Of a stretch of DNA of 64,000 nt, positions 9,864-19,198 are shown piece after piece. Within the stretch, counting starts at the first letter, position 1; each line of letters opens with the position of its first letter. The position numbers and the translations under genes are program-made. Source of the stretch: Phytohabitans rumicis (GTDB taxonomy: Bacteria; Actinomycetota; Actinomycetes; Mycobacteriales; Micromonosporaceae); assembly GCF_011764445.1 (NCBI RefSeq), contig NZ_BLPG01000001.1, forward strand, positions 4,092,001 through 4,156,000. The letters are read 5' to 3'. The notes below the pieces were generated by a model. That model was given only the letters and a program-made list of their open reading frames with translations, did no database searches and was not told where the DNA came from.

Positions 9864-9975
9864 GGCGTGTCTGGTGGATCTTGTGGGTGCGAGGCGAGGT
9901 CCAGGCGGCGACCGGTGCCGCTGGTCGTCGTCTGGGCCCGCCGCAGCCCCGCAAAGATCCGCCAGACACGCCCTA
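9861..9975. mobile_element. 115-bp MITE-like element with 22-bp terminal inverted repeats
   Basis: Left end 9861-9882 and right end 9954-9975 are inverted repeats matching at 21 of 22 positions (TAGGGCGTGTCTGG...). The outermost TA at each end could be a duplicated TA target, as for IS630/Tc1-type insertions; this is inference. The interior has no open frame. Both flanking genes terminate in TAG codons supplied by the element ends, one on each strand. Confidence 0.75.
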
Positions 9976-11517
9976 AGCTCGGCGGATCGCCACCAGGGCG
10001 ATGTCGTCGTCCACCTCGGGGCCGGACAGCTCGGCGAGCAGCCGGTCGCAGAAGCGCTCGATGTCGGCGTCCACCCGCGACGCGGCGTTGGCCAGCGTGC
10101 TCAGCCCCTCGTCGATGTCGCTGCCCCGCCGCTCGATCAGCCCGTCGGTGAAGAGGACGAGCGTGCCGCCCTTCGGCAGGGTGAACTCGATGTCGTCCGG
10201 CCTATGCGCCCGGACGCCCAGCAAGGTGGCCAGGTGCTCGTGATACCGCACCTTCCGGTCGCGGGTGACCACCAGCGGGGGCAGGTGTCCGGCGCTGGCC
10301 ATCCGGATGCGGCCGGTGCCCGGGTCGAGCAGCAGCAGGCAGAGGGTGGCCAGCTCGCCGGGCAGCAGCGTCCGCATCATCACGTCGACCCGGTGCAGCA
10401 CCGCGCCGGGCGGGTGCCCCTCCACCGCGTACGCGCGGACGGCGTGCCGCAGCTCGGCCATCACGGTCGCGGCGTGCAGCGAGTGGCCGGTCACGTCGCC
10501 GATCGCCACCAGCAGGTCGCCTTCGATCATCGTCAGCTCGTAGAAGTCGCCGCCGATCTCGGTCTCCGCGCTCGCCGGCTCGTACCGCACGGCGATGTCC
10601 AGCCCGGCGATCTGGGGCACCCGCGGCGGCAACAGGCTGCGCTGCAACGTCACCGCGATCCGGTGCTCCTCGTCGTACGAGCGCTGCGCCTCGACCGCGG
10701 CCGCGACGGCCTGGGCGAGCTGGCGCAGCATCGGGTAGCCGGACATCTGGGTGCCGGTGGCGACGGCCACGTACACGGGCGCGCGGTCGACCCGCAGCCG
10801 TGCGATCGCGACGGAGACGGTGTCGCCGGCGGGCCACGCGGCGAGCGGCCATCCGCCGGGCGCGTCGACGCGTACGGCGATGCCGACCGGCGCGCCCGGA
10901 TCGTCGACGTTCATCACGTGGATGGCGGTGGGCGAGTCCGGACCGTTCGTCGCGGCGGCCATGCCGGCGCCGTCGACCGTTTCGGCGAACACCACGGCCG
11001 GGCCCTCGAAGATGCGCGCGGCGCCGGCGGACGCGGCCTCCAGCAGCTTGGCGACGGACGGAGCCAGGCTCAGCGCGAGGGTGGTCTCGGCCAGCCGCGT
11101 CATCCGCTGGGCGAGCTGCTCGGCGTGCCGCCGGGCGTGGTAGTAGCGCAGCAGCGAGTGCACCGACGCGATCAGCTCGTCGGCCTCGAACGGCTCGGTC
11201 AGGTAGGCGTCCGCGCCCCCGGACAGGCCGCGCGTGCGGTCGATCATCTGCACGGCCAACGCCGACACGTAGATCACCGGCAGGGCGGCGTGCCGCTCGG
11301 TCGACTTGATCCGCTCGCACACCTCGAAGCCGGTCACGTCGGGTAGCTTCACGTTGAGGACGACGAGGTCGACCGGCTCGGCATCGACGAGCGCCAGCGC
11401 TTCCGCGCCGGTCCTCGCCTCGATGGTCCGGTGGCCAGCCGCCTTCAACCGGTCCACGAGCCGCTGGCGTTTTGCGGCGTCCTCGTCCGCCACCAGCACG
11501 ACTGCAGACTCAGCCAC
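9973..11517 (-). CDS. receiver-domain SpoIIE/PP2C phosphatase with degenerate receiver
   Basis: Fusion of about 514 residues. Residues ~7-125 are a receiver-like domain, ~150-290 a linker or GAF-like region, and ~310-512 a PP2C/SpoIIE phosphatase (IGGDFYELTMIEGD, DGLIERRG, DDDIALVAIRR). The receiver lacks its phosphoacceptor: the usual VVLD is VVLN, with Asn at residue 55 (codon at 11353-11355), and the switch lysine in LTKPF is Glu (LTEPF). It is therefore probably not phosphorylated in the usual way. The phosphatase metal ligands are intact. GTG 11517 starts VAESAVVLVADEDAA. It is divergent from the STAS gene at 11600, its likely substrate or partner in sigma-factor partner switching. Confidence 0.85.
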   Translation of the reverse strand: MAESAVVLVADEDAAKRQRLVDRLKAAGHRTIEARTGAEALALVDAEPVDLVVLNVKLPDVTGFEVCERIKSTERHAALPVIYVSALAVQMIDRTRGLSGGADAYLTEPFEADELIASVHSLLRYYHARRHAEQLAQRMTRLAETTLALSLAPSVAKLLEAASAGAARIFEGPAVVFAETVDGAGMAAATNGPDSPTAIHVMNVDDPGAPVGIAVRVDAPGGWPLAAWPAGDTVSVAIARLRVDRAPVYVAVATGTQMSGYPMLRQLAQAVAAAVEAQRSYDEEHRIAVTLQRSLLPPRVPQIAGLDIAVRYEPASAETEIGGDFYELTMIEGDLLVAIGDVTGHSLHAATVMAELRHAVRAYAVEGHPPGAVLHRVDVMMRTLLPGELATLCLLLLDPGTGRIRMASAGHLPPLVVTRDRKVRYHEHLATLLGVRAHRPDDIEFTLPKGGTLVLFTDGLIERRGSDIDEGLSTLANAASRVDADIERFCDRLLAELSGPEVDDDIALVAIRRA

Positions 11518-11599
11518 GCAGAGAACTGTACGGGTTATGCCCCTCTCCTGCGCACACGCTCGCTGTGGAGTACCTTCGTCCCGTAACGGGAGGTCGCGA

Positions 11600-11956
11600 A
11601 TGTCCTTGACAGTGAGCACCGAGCAGCGCGGCGACATGGTCATCGTCGTGGTCGCCGGTGAGCTCGACATGGCTACCGCACCGCAGCTCCAGGACCAGAT
11701 CACCGACCTGCTCGACAAGGGGCGCAGCCGGCTGGTGTTCGACCTGGCCGAGGTGTCGTTCTGCGACTCGACCGGGCTATCGGTGTTCGTCCGCGCGAAA
11801 AACAACACCGACGAGGCCGGAGGCACGGTCCGGCTCGCCGCACCGCAGCGCGGCGTGCTGCGGATTCTCGAGGTCAGCGGCCTGGTCGAGGTGCTGGACA
11901 CCTATCCCAGCGTCGACGAGGCCCTCGCCGCCGAGACTGCGCCCGTCACCGACTAA
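11600..11956 (+). CDS. STAS-domain anti-sigma factor antagonist (RsbV/SpoIIAA type)
   Basis: A 118-residue single-domain protein. It has the STAS features VVVAGELDMATAPQLQDQI and the phosphorylatable serine in EVSFCDSTGLSVFVRA. The unphosphorylated form binds an RsbW-type anti-sigma kinase and frees a sigma factor; phosphorylation switches it off and a PP2C phosphatase resets it. The phosphatase encoded divergently at 11517 is the natural candidate, and the kinase could be the HATPase domain of the 1235 gene. ATG 11600 has GGGAGG just upstream. No anti-sigma or sigma gene is adjacent. Confidence 0.9.
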   Translation: MSLTVSTEQRGDMVIVVVAGELDMATAPQLQDQITDLLDKGRSRLVFDLAEVSFCDSTGLSVFVRAKNNTDEAGGTVRLAAPQRGVLRILEVSGLVEVLDTYPSVDEALAAETAPVTD

Positions 11957-11959
11957 CAA

Positions 11960-12015
11960 CGTGATCAGGGCGTCCTTCAAGTCGTTAGAACGACTTGAAG
12001 GACGCCCTGATCACG
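11960..12015. terminator. perfect palindrome, bidirectional terminator
   Basis: Two 27-bp arms are perfectly complementary around a 2-bp centre (11987-11988). It sits between the convergent STAS and glpD genes and includes the glpD stop codon. The right arm begins AACGACTTGAAGGACGCC. There is no T tract, as is common for actinobacterial terminators. Confidence 0.85.
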
Positions 12016-13705
12016 AGACCTTGAGGCGCTCCGCGTCCGCCGAGGCGTCGTCGGGCTGCTCCTGCGACGCGCGCTCCGCGCGTACCCGCGCGAGGTAGTG
12101 CGCGACCTCCTTGTCGACCCGCTCCGGGGACCAGCCCAACACCCCGGCCATGAGCTCCGCCGCGGGCCGGGCCGCGGTCACGCCGCGGTCGAAGACCTCG
12201 ATCGAGATCCGGGTACGCCGAGTGAGCACGTCTTCCAGCCGCAGCGCGCCCTCGTGGCTGGCCGCGTAGACCACCTCGGCGCGCAGGTAGTCGTCGGCCC
12301 CGTCGAGCGGCTCGCCCAGCGCGTGATCCTTGTCGATCAGCTCGAAGAGCTCGTCCACCAGCGTGCCGTACCGCCCGAGCAGGTGCTCGACCCGGGCGAT
12401 GTGCAGCCGGTGCTCGGCGGCCAGGGCCCGGCGCTGGTTCCACCGCGCGGCGAAGCCGTCGGCACCGACCAGCGGGGTCCGGTCCGTGACCGACCCCGGC
12501 GCGGAGCCGCCCAGCCCGTCCACCGCCGCGTCCACCGCGTCCGCGGCCATCACCCGGTACGTGGTGAACTTGCCCCCGGCCACCACGACCAGGCCGGGCG
12601 CCGGGCTGCCCACGACGTGCTCGCGGGACAGCTTGGAGGTCAGTTCCGACTCGCCGGCCAGCAGCGGGCGCAGCCCGGCGTACACGCCCTGGACGTCCTC
12701 GCGCGTCACCGGCGTCACCAACACCCGATTGACCTGCTCCAGCAGGTAGTCGATGTCCTTCCGGGTCGCCGCCGGGTGCGCCTTGTCCAGATGCCAGTCG
12801 GTGTCGGTGGTCCCGATGATCCAGTGCCGCCCCCACGGGATGACGAACAGGACGCTGGTCGCCGTGCGCAGGATCAGGCCGGTCGAGGAGCGGATGCGGT
12901 CGCGCGGCACCACGAGGTGGATGCCCTTCGACGCCCGTACGTGGAACTGCCCGCGCTCGCCGACCAGCGCCTGGGTGTCGTCGGTCCAGACGCCGGTCGC
13001 GTTGATCACCTGGCGGGCGCGCACCTCCACCTCGCGCTCGGTCTCCTCGTCGCGCACCCGTACCCCGGAGATCCGGTCGCCCTCGCGCAGGAAGCCGACG
13101 ATGCTGGCCCGGGACACGGCGTACGCCCCGTACGACGCGGCTGAGCGCACCAGGAACTCGGTGAACCGGGCGTCGTCCACCTGCGCGTCGTAGTACTGCA
13201 ACGCGCCGATGAGCGCGTCCTTCCTGAGGCCGGGGGCGACGCGCAGCGCGCCGCGCCGGGTCAGGTGCCGGTGCCGGGGCAGGCCGCGCGAGTGTCCACT
13301 GGAGACGGCCAAGGTGTCGTAGAACAGGACGCCGGTGCCGGCGTACACGCGTTCCCAGGCGTGGTGCTGCAAGGGATAGAGGAACGGCACCGGCCGGACC
13401 AGGTGTGGGGCGAGGCGTTGCAGGAGCAGGCCCCGCTCCCGCAACGCCTCCCGGACGAGCGCGAAGTCCAGCATCTCCAGGTAGCGCAGGCCACCGTGGA
13501 TCAGTTTGCTGGATCGGCTGGACGTACCACTGGCCCAGTCACGGGCCTCGAACAGCGCCACGGACAGGCCGCGGGTGACCGCGTCGAGCGCGGCACCCGC
13601 GCCCACCACGCCGCCACCGACGACCACCACGTCGAGCTCGGGCCCGCCGGCGAACGCGGCGAACGCCTGCTCGCGGGCCTGCGGGGACAGGGGTACGGGG
13701 TTCAT
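12011..13705 (-). CDS. glpD: glycerol-3-phosphate dehydrogenase (FAD, aerobic)
   Basis: Membrane-associated flavoenzyme of 564 residues that oxidises sn-glycerol 3-phosphate to dihydroxyacetone phosphate and feeds electrons to the quinone pool. The FAD dinucleotide fold is at ~24-55 (LDVVVVGGGVVGAGAALDA), followed by the GlpD signature GTSSRSSKLIHGGLRYLE. A C-terminal DAO_C-type domain follows DRTPLVGADG. The ATG at 13705 overlaps the glpK stop by one base (TGATG), so translation is coupled. It is the third gene of glpF-glpK-glpD, the order of the Streptomyces gyl operon. The stop lies inside the palindromic terminator. Confidence 0.96.
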   Translation of the reverse strand: MNPVPLSPQAREQAFAAFAGGPELDVVVVGGGVVGAGAALDAVTRGLSVALFEARDWASGTSSRSSKLIHGGLRYLEMLDFALVREALRERGLLLQRLAPHLVRPVPFLYPLQHHAWERVYAGTGVLFYDTLAVSSGHSRGLPRHRHLTRRGALRVAPGLRKDALIGALQYYDAQVDDARFTEFLVRSAASYGAYAVSRASIVGFLREGDRISGVRVRDEETEREVEVRARQVINATGVWTDDTQALVGERGQFHVRASKGIHLVVPRDRIRSSTGLILRTATSVLFVIPWGRHWIIGTTDTDWHLDKAHPAATRKDIDYLLEQVNRVLVTPVTREDVQGVYAGLRPLLAGESELTSKLSREHVVGSPAPGLVVVAGGKFTTYRVMAADAVDAAVDGLGGSAPGSVTDRTPLVGADGFAARWNQRRALAAEHRLHIARVEHLLGRYGTLVDELFELIDKDHALGEPLDGADDYLRAEVVYAASHEGALRLEDVLTRRTRISIEVFDRGVTAARPAAELMAGVLGWSPERVDKEVAHYLARVRAERASQEQPDDASADAERLKVS

Positions 13706-15222
13706 CAGTCCACTTCCACCCAGTCGAGCGTGCGCTGCACGGCCTTCTTCCACTTGGCGTAGCCCTCGTCGCGCCGCTCCTGCGACCACGTGGGCTCCCA
13801 CCGCTCGCTCTCGTTCCAGTTCTGCCGCAGCTCGTCGGTGGACTTCCAGAAACCGACCGCGAGACCGGCGGCGTACGCGGCGCCGAGCGCGGTGGTCTCG
13901 GCGACCACCGGCCGGCTCACCGGTACGCCGAGGATGTCCGCCTGGAGCTGCATGCACAGCCGGTTGGCGGTCACGCCACCGTCCACCTTGAGCACGTCGA
14001 GGTGGACGCCGGAGTCCTTCTCCATCGCCTCGGAAACGTCGCGGCTCTGGTAGCAGATGGCCTCCAGGGTGGCGCGGGCCAGGTGCGCGTTGGTGTTGTA
14101 GCGGGAGAGCCCGACGATCGCGCCGCGGGCGTCCGAACGCCAGTACGGCGCGAAGAGCCCGGAGAACGCCGGCACGAAGTAGACGCCGCCGTTGTCCTCC
14201 ACCTGCGCGGCGAGCGACTCGCTCTGCGCCGCCCCGCTGATGATGCCGAGCTGGTCGCGCAGCCACTGCACGGCCGACCCGGTGACCGCGATCGAGCCCT
14301 CCAGGGCGTACACGGCCGGATCGTCGCCGAGCTGGTAGCACACCGTGGTCAGCAGGCCGGAGTTCGAGCGGACGAGCGACGTACCCGTGTTGAGGAGCAT
14401 GAAGTTGCCGGTGCCGTAGGTGTTCTTCGCTTCGCCCTCGGCGAAGCAGACCTGGCCGACGGTGGCCGCCTGCTGGTCCCCGAGGTCCGCGGTCAGCGGC
14501 ACCTCGCCACCCAGCGGCCCGCTGGGCAGCGTGACGCCGTAGCGGCGCGGGTCGGACGACGGGCGGATCTGCGGCAGCATCGACCGCGGGATGTTGAAGA
14601 ACGACAGCAGCTCGTCGTCCCAGTCGAGGGTCTCCAGGTTCATCAGCATGGTGCGGCTGGCGTTGGTCACGTCGGTGACGTGCACGCCGCCGTCGACCCC
14701 GCCGGTGAGGTGCCACAGCAGCCAGGTGTCGGTGTTGCCGAAGAGGGCCTCACCGCGCTCGGCCGCGGCGCGTACGCCGTCGACGTTCTCCAGGATCCAC
14801 TGCACCTTGCCGCCGGAGAAGTAGGTGGCCGGCGGCAGGCCGGCCTTGCGCCGGATGACGTCGCCGCGCCCGTCGCGGTCGAGCGCCGCGGCGATCTGGT
14901 CGGTGCGGGTGTCCTGCCAGACGATCGCGTTGTAGTACGGCCGCCCGGTGCGCCGGTCCCAGACCACGGAGGTCTCGCGCTGGTTGGTGACGCCGAGCGC
15001 GGCCAGGTCGGAGGCGTGCAGGCCGCGGGCGTTGAGCGCGGTACGGATGACCGCCGTGGTCCGCTCCCAGATCTCCACCGGGTTGTGCTCGACCCAGCCG
15101 GCCCGCGGCAGGATCTGCTCGTGCTCCAGTTGGTGGCGGGCGACCTCGTTGCCACCGTGGTCGAAGATCATGAATCGGGTGCTGGTGGTGCCCTGATCCA
15201 CCGCGCCGACAAAGTCAGCCAT
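13705..15222 (-). CDS. glpK: glycerol kinase (first copy, in the glpFKD operon)
   Basis: FGGY-family kinase of 505 residues that phosphorylates glycerol with ATP. Seen in the sequence: the N-terminal phosphate loop [16 protein letters not shown], the substrate region [20 protein letters not shown], the FGGY signature area around [20 protein letters not shown], and a family-standard length. It lies 12 bp after glpF and overlaps glpD by one base. A second, divergent glycerol kinase gene is at 16952. Regulation is likely by the IclR protein at 16201, as GylR regulates the Streptomyces glycerol operon. Confidence 0.96.
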   Translation of the reverse strand: MADFVGAVDQGTTSTRFMIFDHGGNEVARHQLEHEQILPRAGWVEHNPVEIWERTTAVIRTALNARGLHASDLAALGVTNQRETSVVWDRRTGRPYYNAIVWQDTRTDQIAAALDRDGRGDVIRRKAGLPPATYFSGGKVQWILENVDGVRAAAERGEALFGNTDTWLLWHLTGGVDGGVHVTDVTNASRTMLMNLETLDWDDELLSFFNIPRSMLPQIRPSSDPRRYGVTLPSGPLGGEVPLTADLGDQQAATVGQVCFAEGEAKNTYGTGNFMLLNTGTSLVRSNSGLLTTVCYQLGDDPAVYALEGSIAVTGSAVQWLRDQLGIISGAAQSESLAAQVEDNGGVYFVPAFSGLFAPYWRSDARGAIVGLSRYNTNAHLARATLEAICYQSRDVSEAMEKDSGVHLDVLKVDGGVTANRLCMQLQADILGVPVSRPVVAETTALGAAYAAGLAVGFWKSTDELRQNWNESERWEPTWSQERRDEGYAKWKKAVQRTLDWVEVD

Positions 15223-15234
15223 GCTGGGTCTCCT

Positions 15235-16074
15235 TTACTGTCCGGCCTTCACGGTCTCAGCATCTGCTGGGGTGGGCACGCGGCCCGGCTCGGGCGGCTC
15301 TTCCTTTGGCAGGAACCTGCCGATCAACGCCTGGTAGAGCCCGGCGCCGACGAGTCCGCCGATGAGCGGGCCGACGATGGGCACCCAGAAGTAGAGATCA
15401 CCATATTGATCTCGCCAGGCTGTGCCGTACCCCGTGATGTAGGACGCCAGGCGCGGGCCGAAGTCACGGGCGGGGTTGATGGCGTATCCGGCGTCGGTGC
15501 CCCAGGCCATGCCGATGGCGACGACCAGCAGGCCGATGACCACCGGGGCGAGGTTCGCCAGCGGCGGGGTGCTGCGAATGTCGGTGAGCGCGAGGATCAC
15601 GAAGAGCAGGATCGCCGTACCGATGATCTGGTCCCGGAAGCCGCCCCACATGCCGACCGGGAGGGTGCCGTTGCCGGGGAGGGTGGAGAAGACGCCCTGC
15701 GACTTGATCGTGTGGCCGGGGTCGAAGGCGCCGAGCACCTCCGTGTAGTTCCACCGGACGATCAGCGCGGCAATGAACGCGCCGGCGGTCTGGGCCAGGA
15801 CGTACGGCATCACCTTGCGCCAGGAGAAGCCCTTGAAGACGGCGAGTGCGAGGGTGACCGCGGGGTTGAGGTGAGCGCCGCTGATCCGGGCGGCGACGTA
15901 GACACCGAGCGTGACGCCCAGGCCCCAGGCCCAGGCGATGCTGTCGTGGTCACCGATGCCGCCCGCAACGACCTGGGCCACCACCCCCACCCCGAAGAGG
16001 ATGAGGATCATCGTGCCCGCGAACTCCGCGGCCAACTCGCCGAGGAGTCCGGGGAGTCTCATGCGCTGTGCCAT
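15235..16074 (-). CDS. glpF: glycerol facilitator / aquaglyceroporin (MIP family)
   Basis: Integral membrane channel of 279 residues with six predicted helices and the two half-helix NPA motifs, GAHLNPAVTLALA and AINPARDFGPR. The Asp after the second NPA (NPARD) is typical of glycerol-conducting rather than water-only channels. ATG 16074 (MAQRMRLPG) has an excellent GAGGAGG ribosome site. It is the first gene of glpF-glpK-glpD and brings glycerol in for the kinase. The C-terminal 25 residues are a proline-rich cytoplasmic tail. Confidence 0.94.
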   Translation of the reverse strand: MAQRMRLPGLLGELAAEFAGTMILILFGVGVVAQVVAGGIGDHDSIAWAWGLGVTLGVYVAARISGAHLNPAVTLALAVFKGFSWRKVMPYVLAQTAGAFIAALIVRWNYTEVLGAFDPGHTIKSQGVFSTLPGNGTLPVGMWGGFRDQIIGTAILLFVILALTDIRSTPPLANLAPVVIGLLVVAIGMAWGTDAGYAINPARDFGPRLASYITGYGTAWRDQYGDLYFWVPIVGPLIGGLVGAGLYQALIGRFLPKEEPPEPGRVPTPADAETVKAGQ

Positions 16075-16152
16075 GTTTCCTCCTCGTGCCCGGGTTGTTA
16101 CGAAGGGCAACGCTAGGAGCTTGGGTTGGGGCGGTCAACGAACCATGGTCGG

Positions 16153-16168
16153 CATTGTCGAACATTGT
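16153..16168. promoter_or_regulatory. candidate operator between glpF and the IclR gene
   Basis: The 126-bp divergent intergenic region (16075-16200) contains the direct repeat CATTGT at 16153-16158 and 16163-16168, ten bases apart, within GGCATTGTCGAACATTGTT. This is one helical turn, fitting binding by a dimeric regulator such as the adjacent IclR protein. The region must hold promoters for both transcription units. The assignment is inference. Confidence 0.4.
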
Positions 16169-16200
16169 TGGTGAAGGCGGAACAGAGTTAGCATTCGCCC

Positions 16201-16968
16201 GTGCCCGGTCAGGTCCAGTCCATCGCCCGTGCGGCAGCCATCCTTCGACTGCTCGCCGGCGGGTCAGGCCGGCTCGGGCTGCTCGAGATCGCCCGCTCGT
16301 TGGACCTGCCCAAGGGCACCGCGCACGGCATCGTGCGCACGCTGCAGGACGTCGGCTTCGTCGAGCAGGACAAGACCTCCGGCAAGTACCAGCTCGGCGC
16401 GGCCCTGCTCCACCTCGGCACCAGCTACCTCGACGTCAACGAACTGCGTTCGCGCTCGATCAACTGGGCGGATCCGCTCGCGGCGCGCAGCGGCGAGGCG
16501 GTCCGGATCGGCACCCTCCTGCAGGACCGGGTGCTCGTCGTCCACCACGTCTTCCGGCCGGACGACACGCTCCAGACCCTGGACGTGGGGGCGCTCCTGC
16601 CCCCACACGCCACGGCGCTGGGCAAGGTGCTGCTCGCGTACGAGACCGGGGTCTTTTCCGGCAACCTCGAGCCGTACACCCGGCGTACGCTGGCCTCCCC
16701 CCGCACCCTCGCACGGGCGCTCGCCGCGATCCGCGAGGCCGGCTGGGGAGCCGACATCGAGGAGATGACCATCGGCGAGGCCGGCATCGCCGCCCCGATC
16801 CGGGGGTACGGCGGCCTCGTCGTCGGCGCCATCGGCATCTCCGGCCCGGTCGAACGGGTCTGCGACGCCCACGGCAGACCCGACACATCGCTGGTGGCGT
16901 ACGTCCGCGACGCCGCCCGCGCCGTCTCTCGTGACCTTGGAGGCCGGGTGTATGACCTCTCTCCGTGA
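16201..16968 (+). CDS. IclR-family transcriptional regulator, GylR-like
   Basis: Protein of 255 residues. The N-terminal winged helix (residues ~5-65) includes [21 protein letters not shown], with the recognition region [19 protein letters not shown]. The C-terminal IclR effector domain contains [16 protein letters not shown] and [16 protein letters not shown]. In Streptomyces the IclR protein GylR represses the glycerol operon and responds to glycerol or glycerol 3-phosphate. The position between glpF and a glycerol kinase gene supports the same role here. GTG 16201 is the start. The 3' end overlaps the second glpK by 17 bp, so the regulator and kinase are co-transcribed. Confidence 0.9.
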   Translation: MPGQVQSIARAAAILRLLAGGSGRLGLLEIARSLDLPKGTAHGIVRTLQDVGFVEQDKTSGKYQLGAALLHLGTSYLDVNELRSRSINWADPLAARSGEAVRIGTLLQDRVLVVHHVFRPDDTLQTLDVGALLPPHATALGKVLLAYETGVFSGNLEPYTRRTLASPRTLARALAAIREAGWGADIEEMTIGEAGIAAPIRGYGGLVVGAIGISGPVERVCDAHGRPDTSLVAYVRDAARAVSRDLGGRVYDLSP

Positions 16969-18451
16969 CCGCTACGTCCTCTCCATCGACCAAGGGACCA
17001 CCTCCACCCGGTGCATCGTCTTCGACCGTCGCGGCCAACTCGTCTCCGTCGACCAGCGCGAGCACGCCCAGCACTTTCCCCGCCCAGGCTGGGTCGAGCA
17101 CGACGCCATGGAAATCTGGCGGAACGTCGAGAAGGTCGTCCCGCGCGCGCTCGCCCGCGCCGGGATCGACGCCAGCCAGATCGCCGCGATCGGCATCGCC
17201 AACCAGCGGGAGACCACCGTCGTGTGGGACCGCCGCACCGGCGTACCGGTGGGGCACGCGATCAACTGGCAGGACACCCGGACCGACACGCTCGTCGAGG
17301 AGCTGTCCCGCAAGCCGGGCGCGTCGGCCGTTCAGCATCGCTGCGGGTTGCCGCTCGCCACGTACTTCGCCGGGCCCAAGCTGCGCTGGCTGCTCGATCA
17401 CACGCCCGGCCTGCGGGAACGGGCCGAACGCGGCGACGTGCTCTTCGGCACCATGGAGAGCTGGCTGATCTGGAAGCTGACCGGCCTGCACATCACCGAC
17501 GTGACGAACGCCAGCCGGACCATGCTGATGGATCTCGCGACGCTGTCCTGGCACCCGGACTCGCTCGCGTTCTTCGACATCCCGGCGGCGATCCTGCCGG
17601 AGATCCGCTCCTCCGCCGAGGTGTACGGGACCACCCGCACCGTGCTGCCCGGCGTGCGACTCGCGGCCGCGCTCGGCGACCAGCAGGCGGCGCTGTTCGG
17701 GCAGACCTGCTTCACCCCCGGCGAGGCCAAGTGCACGTACGGCACCGGCAGCTTCCTGCTGCTCAACACCGGTGCCGGGCCGGTGCGCTCCAGCCACGGG
17801 CTGCTCACCACCGTCGGCTACCGCATCGAGGGCGAGCCCGCCGTCTACGCGCTGGAAGGCTCGATCGCGATCACCGGGTCGCTGGTGCAGTGGTTCCGCG
17901 ACGGGCTGGGCCTGATCACCACCGCTCCGGAGATCGAGACCCTGGCCCGCACGGTCGACGACAACGGCGGGTGCTACATCGTGCCGGCGTTCTCCGGGCT
18001 CTTCGCGCCGCACTGGCGCAGCGAGGCGCGGGGCGTGATCGTGGGGCTCACGTCGTACATCACCAAGGGTCACCTGGCCCGCGCGGTGCTGGAGGCGACC
18101 GGCTGGCAGACCCGCGAGGTCGTCGAGGCCATGAACGCCGACTCGGGGCTGTCGCTGAAGGCGCTGAAGGTGGACGGCGGGATGACGTCGGACAACCTGC
18201 TCATGCAGTTCCTCGCCGACGTGCTGGACGTCCCCGTCGTACGCCCGATGGTGGCGGAGACGGTGTCCCTGGGTGCGGCGTACGCGGCCGGGCTGGCCGT
18301 GGGCTACTGGCAAGACCTGTCGGAACTACGCCGCAACTGGCACCGGGCGGCCCAGTGGCTGCCCGACGTGGACCCGCAGTGGCGCAAGACCGAATACGAC
18401 AACTGGCAACGCGCCGTGGAACGCACCTTCGGCTGGCTCCAACCCCACTAA
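16952..18451 (+). CDS. glpK: glycerol kinase (second copy)
   Basis: A second FGGY glycerol kinase of 499 residues beginning [20 protein letters not shown]. It has the same motifs as the operon copy: [31 protein letters not shown] and [20 protein letters not shown]. The ATG at 16952 has GGAGG eight bases upstream and lies inside the IclR gene end. Co-transcription with the regulator, away from glpFKD, suggests a copy expressed under different conditions, or an enzyme with a different polyol preference. The sequence is clearly diverged from the first copy, so it is not a recent duplication. It is followed by repeat copy B. Confidence 0.94.
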   Translation: MTSLRDRYVLSIDQGTTSTRCIVFDRRGQLVSVDQREHAQHFPRPGWVEHDAMEIWRNVEKVVPRALARAGIDASQIAAIGIANQRETTVVWDRRTGVPVGHAINWQDTRTDTLVEELSRKPGASAVQHRCGLPLATYFAGPKLRWLLDHTPGLRERAERGDVLFGTMESWLIWKLTGLHITDVTNASRTMLMDLATLSWHPDSLAFFDIPAAILPEIRSSAEVYGTTRTVLPGVRLAAALGDQQAALFGQTCFTPGEAKCTYGTGSFLLLNTGAGPVRSSHGLLTTVGYRIEGEPAVYALEGSIAITGSLVQWFRDGLGLITTAPEIETLARTVDDNGGCYIVPAFSGLFAPHWRSEARGVIVGLTSYITKGHLARAVLEATGWQTREVVEAMNADSGLSLKALKVDGGMTSDNLLMQFLADVLDVPVVRPMVAETVSLGAAYAAGLAVGYWQDLSELRRNWHRAAQWLPDVDPQWRKTEYDNWQRAVERTFGWLQPH

Positions 18452-18511
18452 GCCCGCCGCCCGCGCCAGGCCCCGCGCGGCGTACGGCGCGCGCCGCCCG
18501 CGCCGCGCGCC

Positions 18512-18610
18512 GATCAAGGTCTTGCCCGTCGATCAAGGGCAAACGGTCGTGCTTTGATCTCCAATCCACGACCGTTTGCCCTTGATCGACGCGAAAGTCC
18601 TTGATCGGCG
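18512..18610. repeat. 99-bp palindromic intergenic repeat, copy B
   Basis: Same family as the elements at 3317, 31100, 31634 and 50834. Inner arms pair fully: GGGCAAACGGTCGTG on the left and CACGACCGTTTGCCC on the right. It lies between convergent gene ends, just before a separate terminator. Confidence 0.88.
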
Positions 18611-18637
18611 CGGGCCTGCTGTCCTGCGGGACCGGAG

Positions 18638-18676
18638 CGCCAGGGACGTTATGTGGACGGGATAACGTCCCTGGCG
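18638..18676. terminator. stem-loop terminator between convergent genes
   Basis: Fifteen-base perfect arms (CGCCAGGGACGTTAT and its complement) around a 9-base loop. It lies 16 bp from the stop of the minus-strand gene at 18692 and downstream of glpK copy 2. Confidence 0.75.
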
Positions 18677-18691
18677 TTCCACTCCCGAGGG

Positions 18692-19183
18692 CTACTTGCT
18701 CTCGGTCACCGACTCCGCGGTCACCGTGCCCTCGGCGTCTGTTGCGCCCTCGACCGAGACCTTGTCGCCCGCCTTCAGGTCCTTCAGCGCCCCGGGTACG
18801 CGTACAGCCGTCTCCCCGTCGGTGCGGACCGTGATCAGCTCGCCGGACGCCGTCTGCACGTACACCGTGGTGCCGTCGACGAGCTTGACCGTGCCGGTGG
18901 TGGCGTTCGACGCGGCCGTGCCCTGGGCACCGCCTTGCGCACCGCCGGGGAACGCCGTGGGCATCCCGCCACCGGGGAAGCCGCCGTAGCCGCCCGCCCC
19001 GCGCTGGCCGGTGCCGCCGCCGGGCCCCGCCGCGGTGCCGGTGTCCGAGCCGTACGCCTTCTGCACCTCGATGCCCGCCACGAAGCCGCCCACGAGCACC
19101 AACGCGACACCGAGGATGACGGTGTACCTGTTCCACCACCGCCGGCCCGCGGCGGCGGCAAGCTCAACGTCAAGGGTCGTCAC
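18692..19183 (-). CDS. membrane-anchored DUF5666-like protein of the export operon
   Basis: A 163-residue protein. After a short N-terminus (MTTLDVELAAAAGRRWWNRY) one hydrophobic helix spans about 21-42. A glycine-rich stretch follows, then a small beta domain (GTVKLVDGTTVYVQTASGEL ... VSVEGATDAEGTVTAESV) like DUF5666/OB-type domains. It is the last gene of the MacAB-like operon, 16 bp after the permease. Proteins like this often accompany MacA-type exporters in actinobacteria; the role is unknown. Confidence 0.75.
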   Translation of the reverse strand: MTTLDVELAAAAGRRWWNRYTVILGVALVLVGGFVAGIEVQKAYGSDTGTAAGPGGGTGQRGAGGYGGFPGGGMPTAFPGGAQGGAQGTAASNATTGTVKLVDGTTVYVQTASGELITVRTDGETAVRVPGALKDLKAGDKVSVEGATDAEGTVTAESVTESK

Positions 19184-19198
19184 AACGGTCTCCTCGGT

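Noticed and set aside
16145-16170. TCGAAC...GTTGG near the IclR gene as a second LexA box
   Set aside because: The spacing is N3 and the right half is GTTGG, too far from TCGAAC-N4-GTTCGA; a CATTGT direct repeat explains the site better.
18512-18610. Repeat copy B as a riboswitch or small RNA gene
   Set aside because: It occurs five times at unrelated gene ends, mostly after stops, and is better described as a dispersed palindromic repeat.
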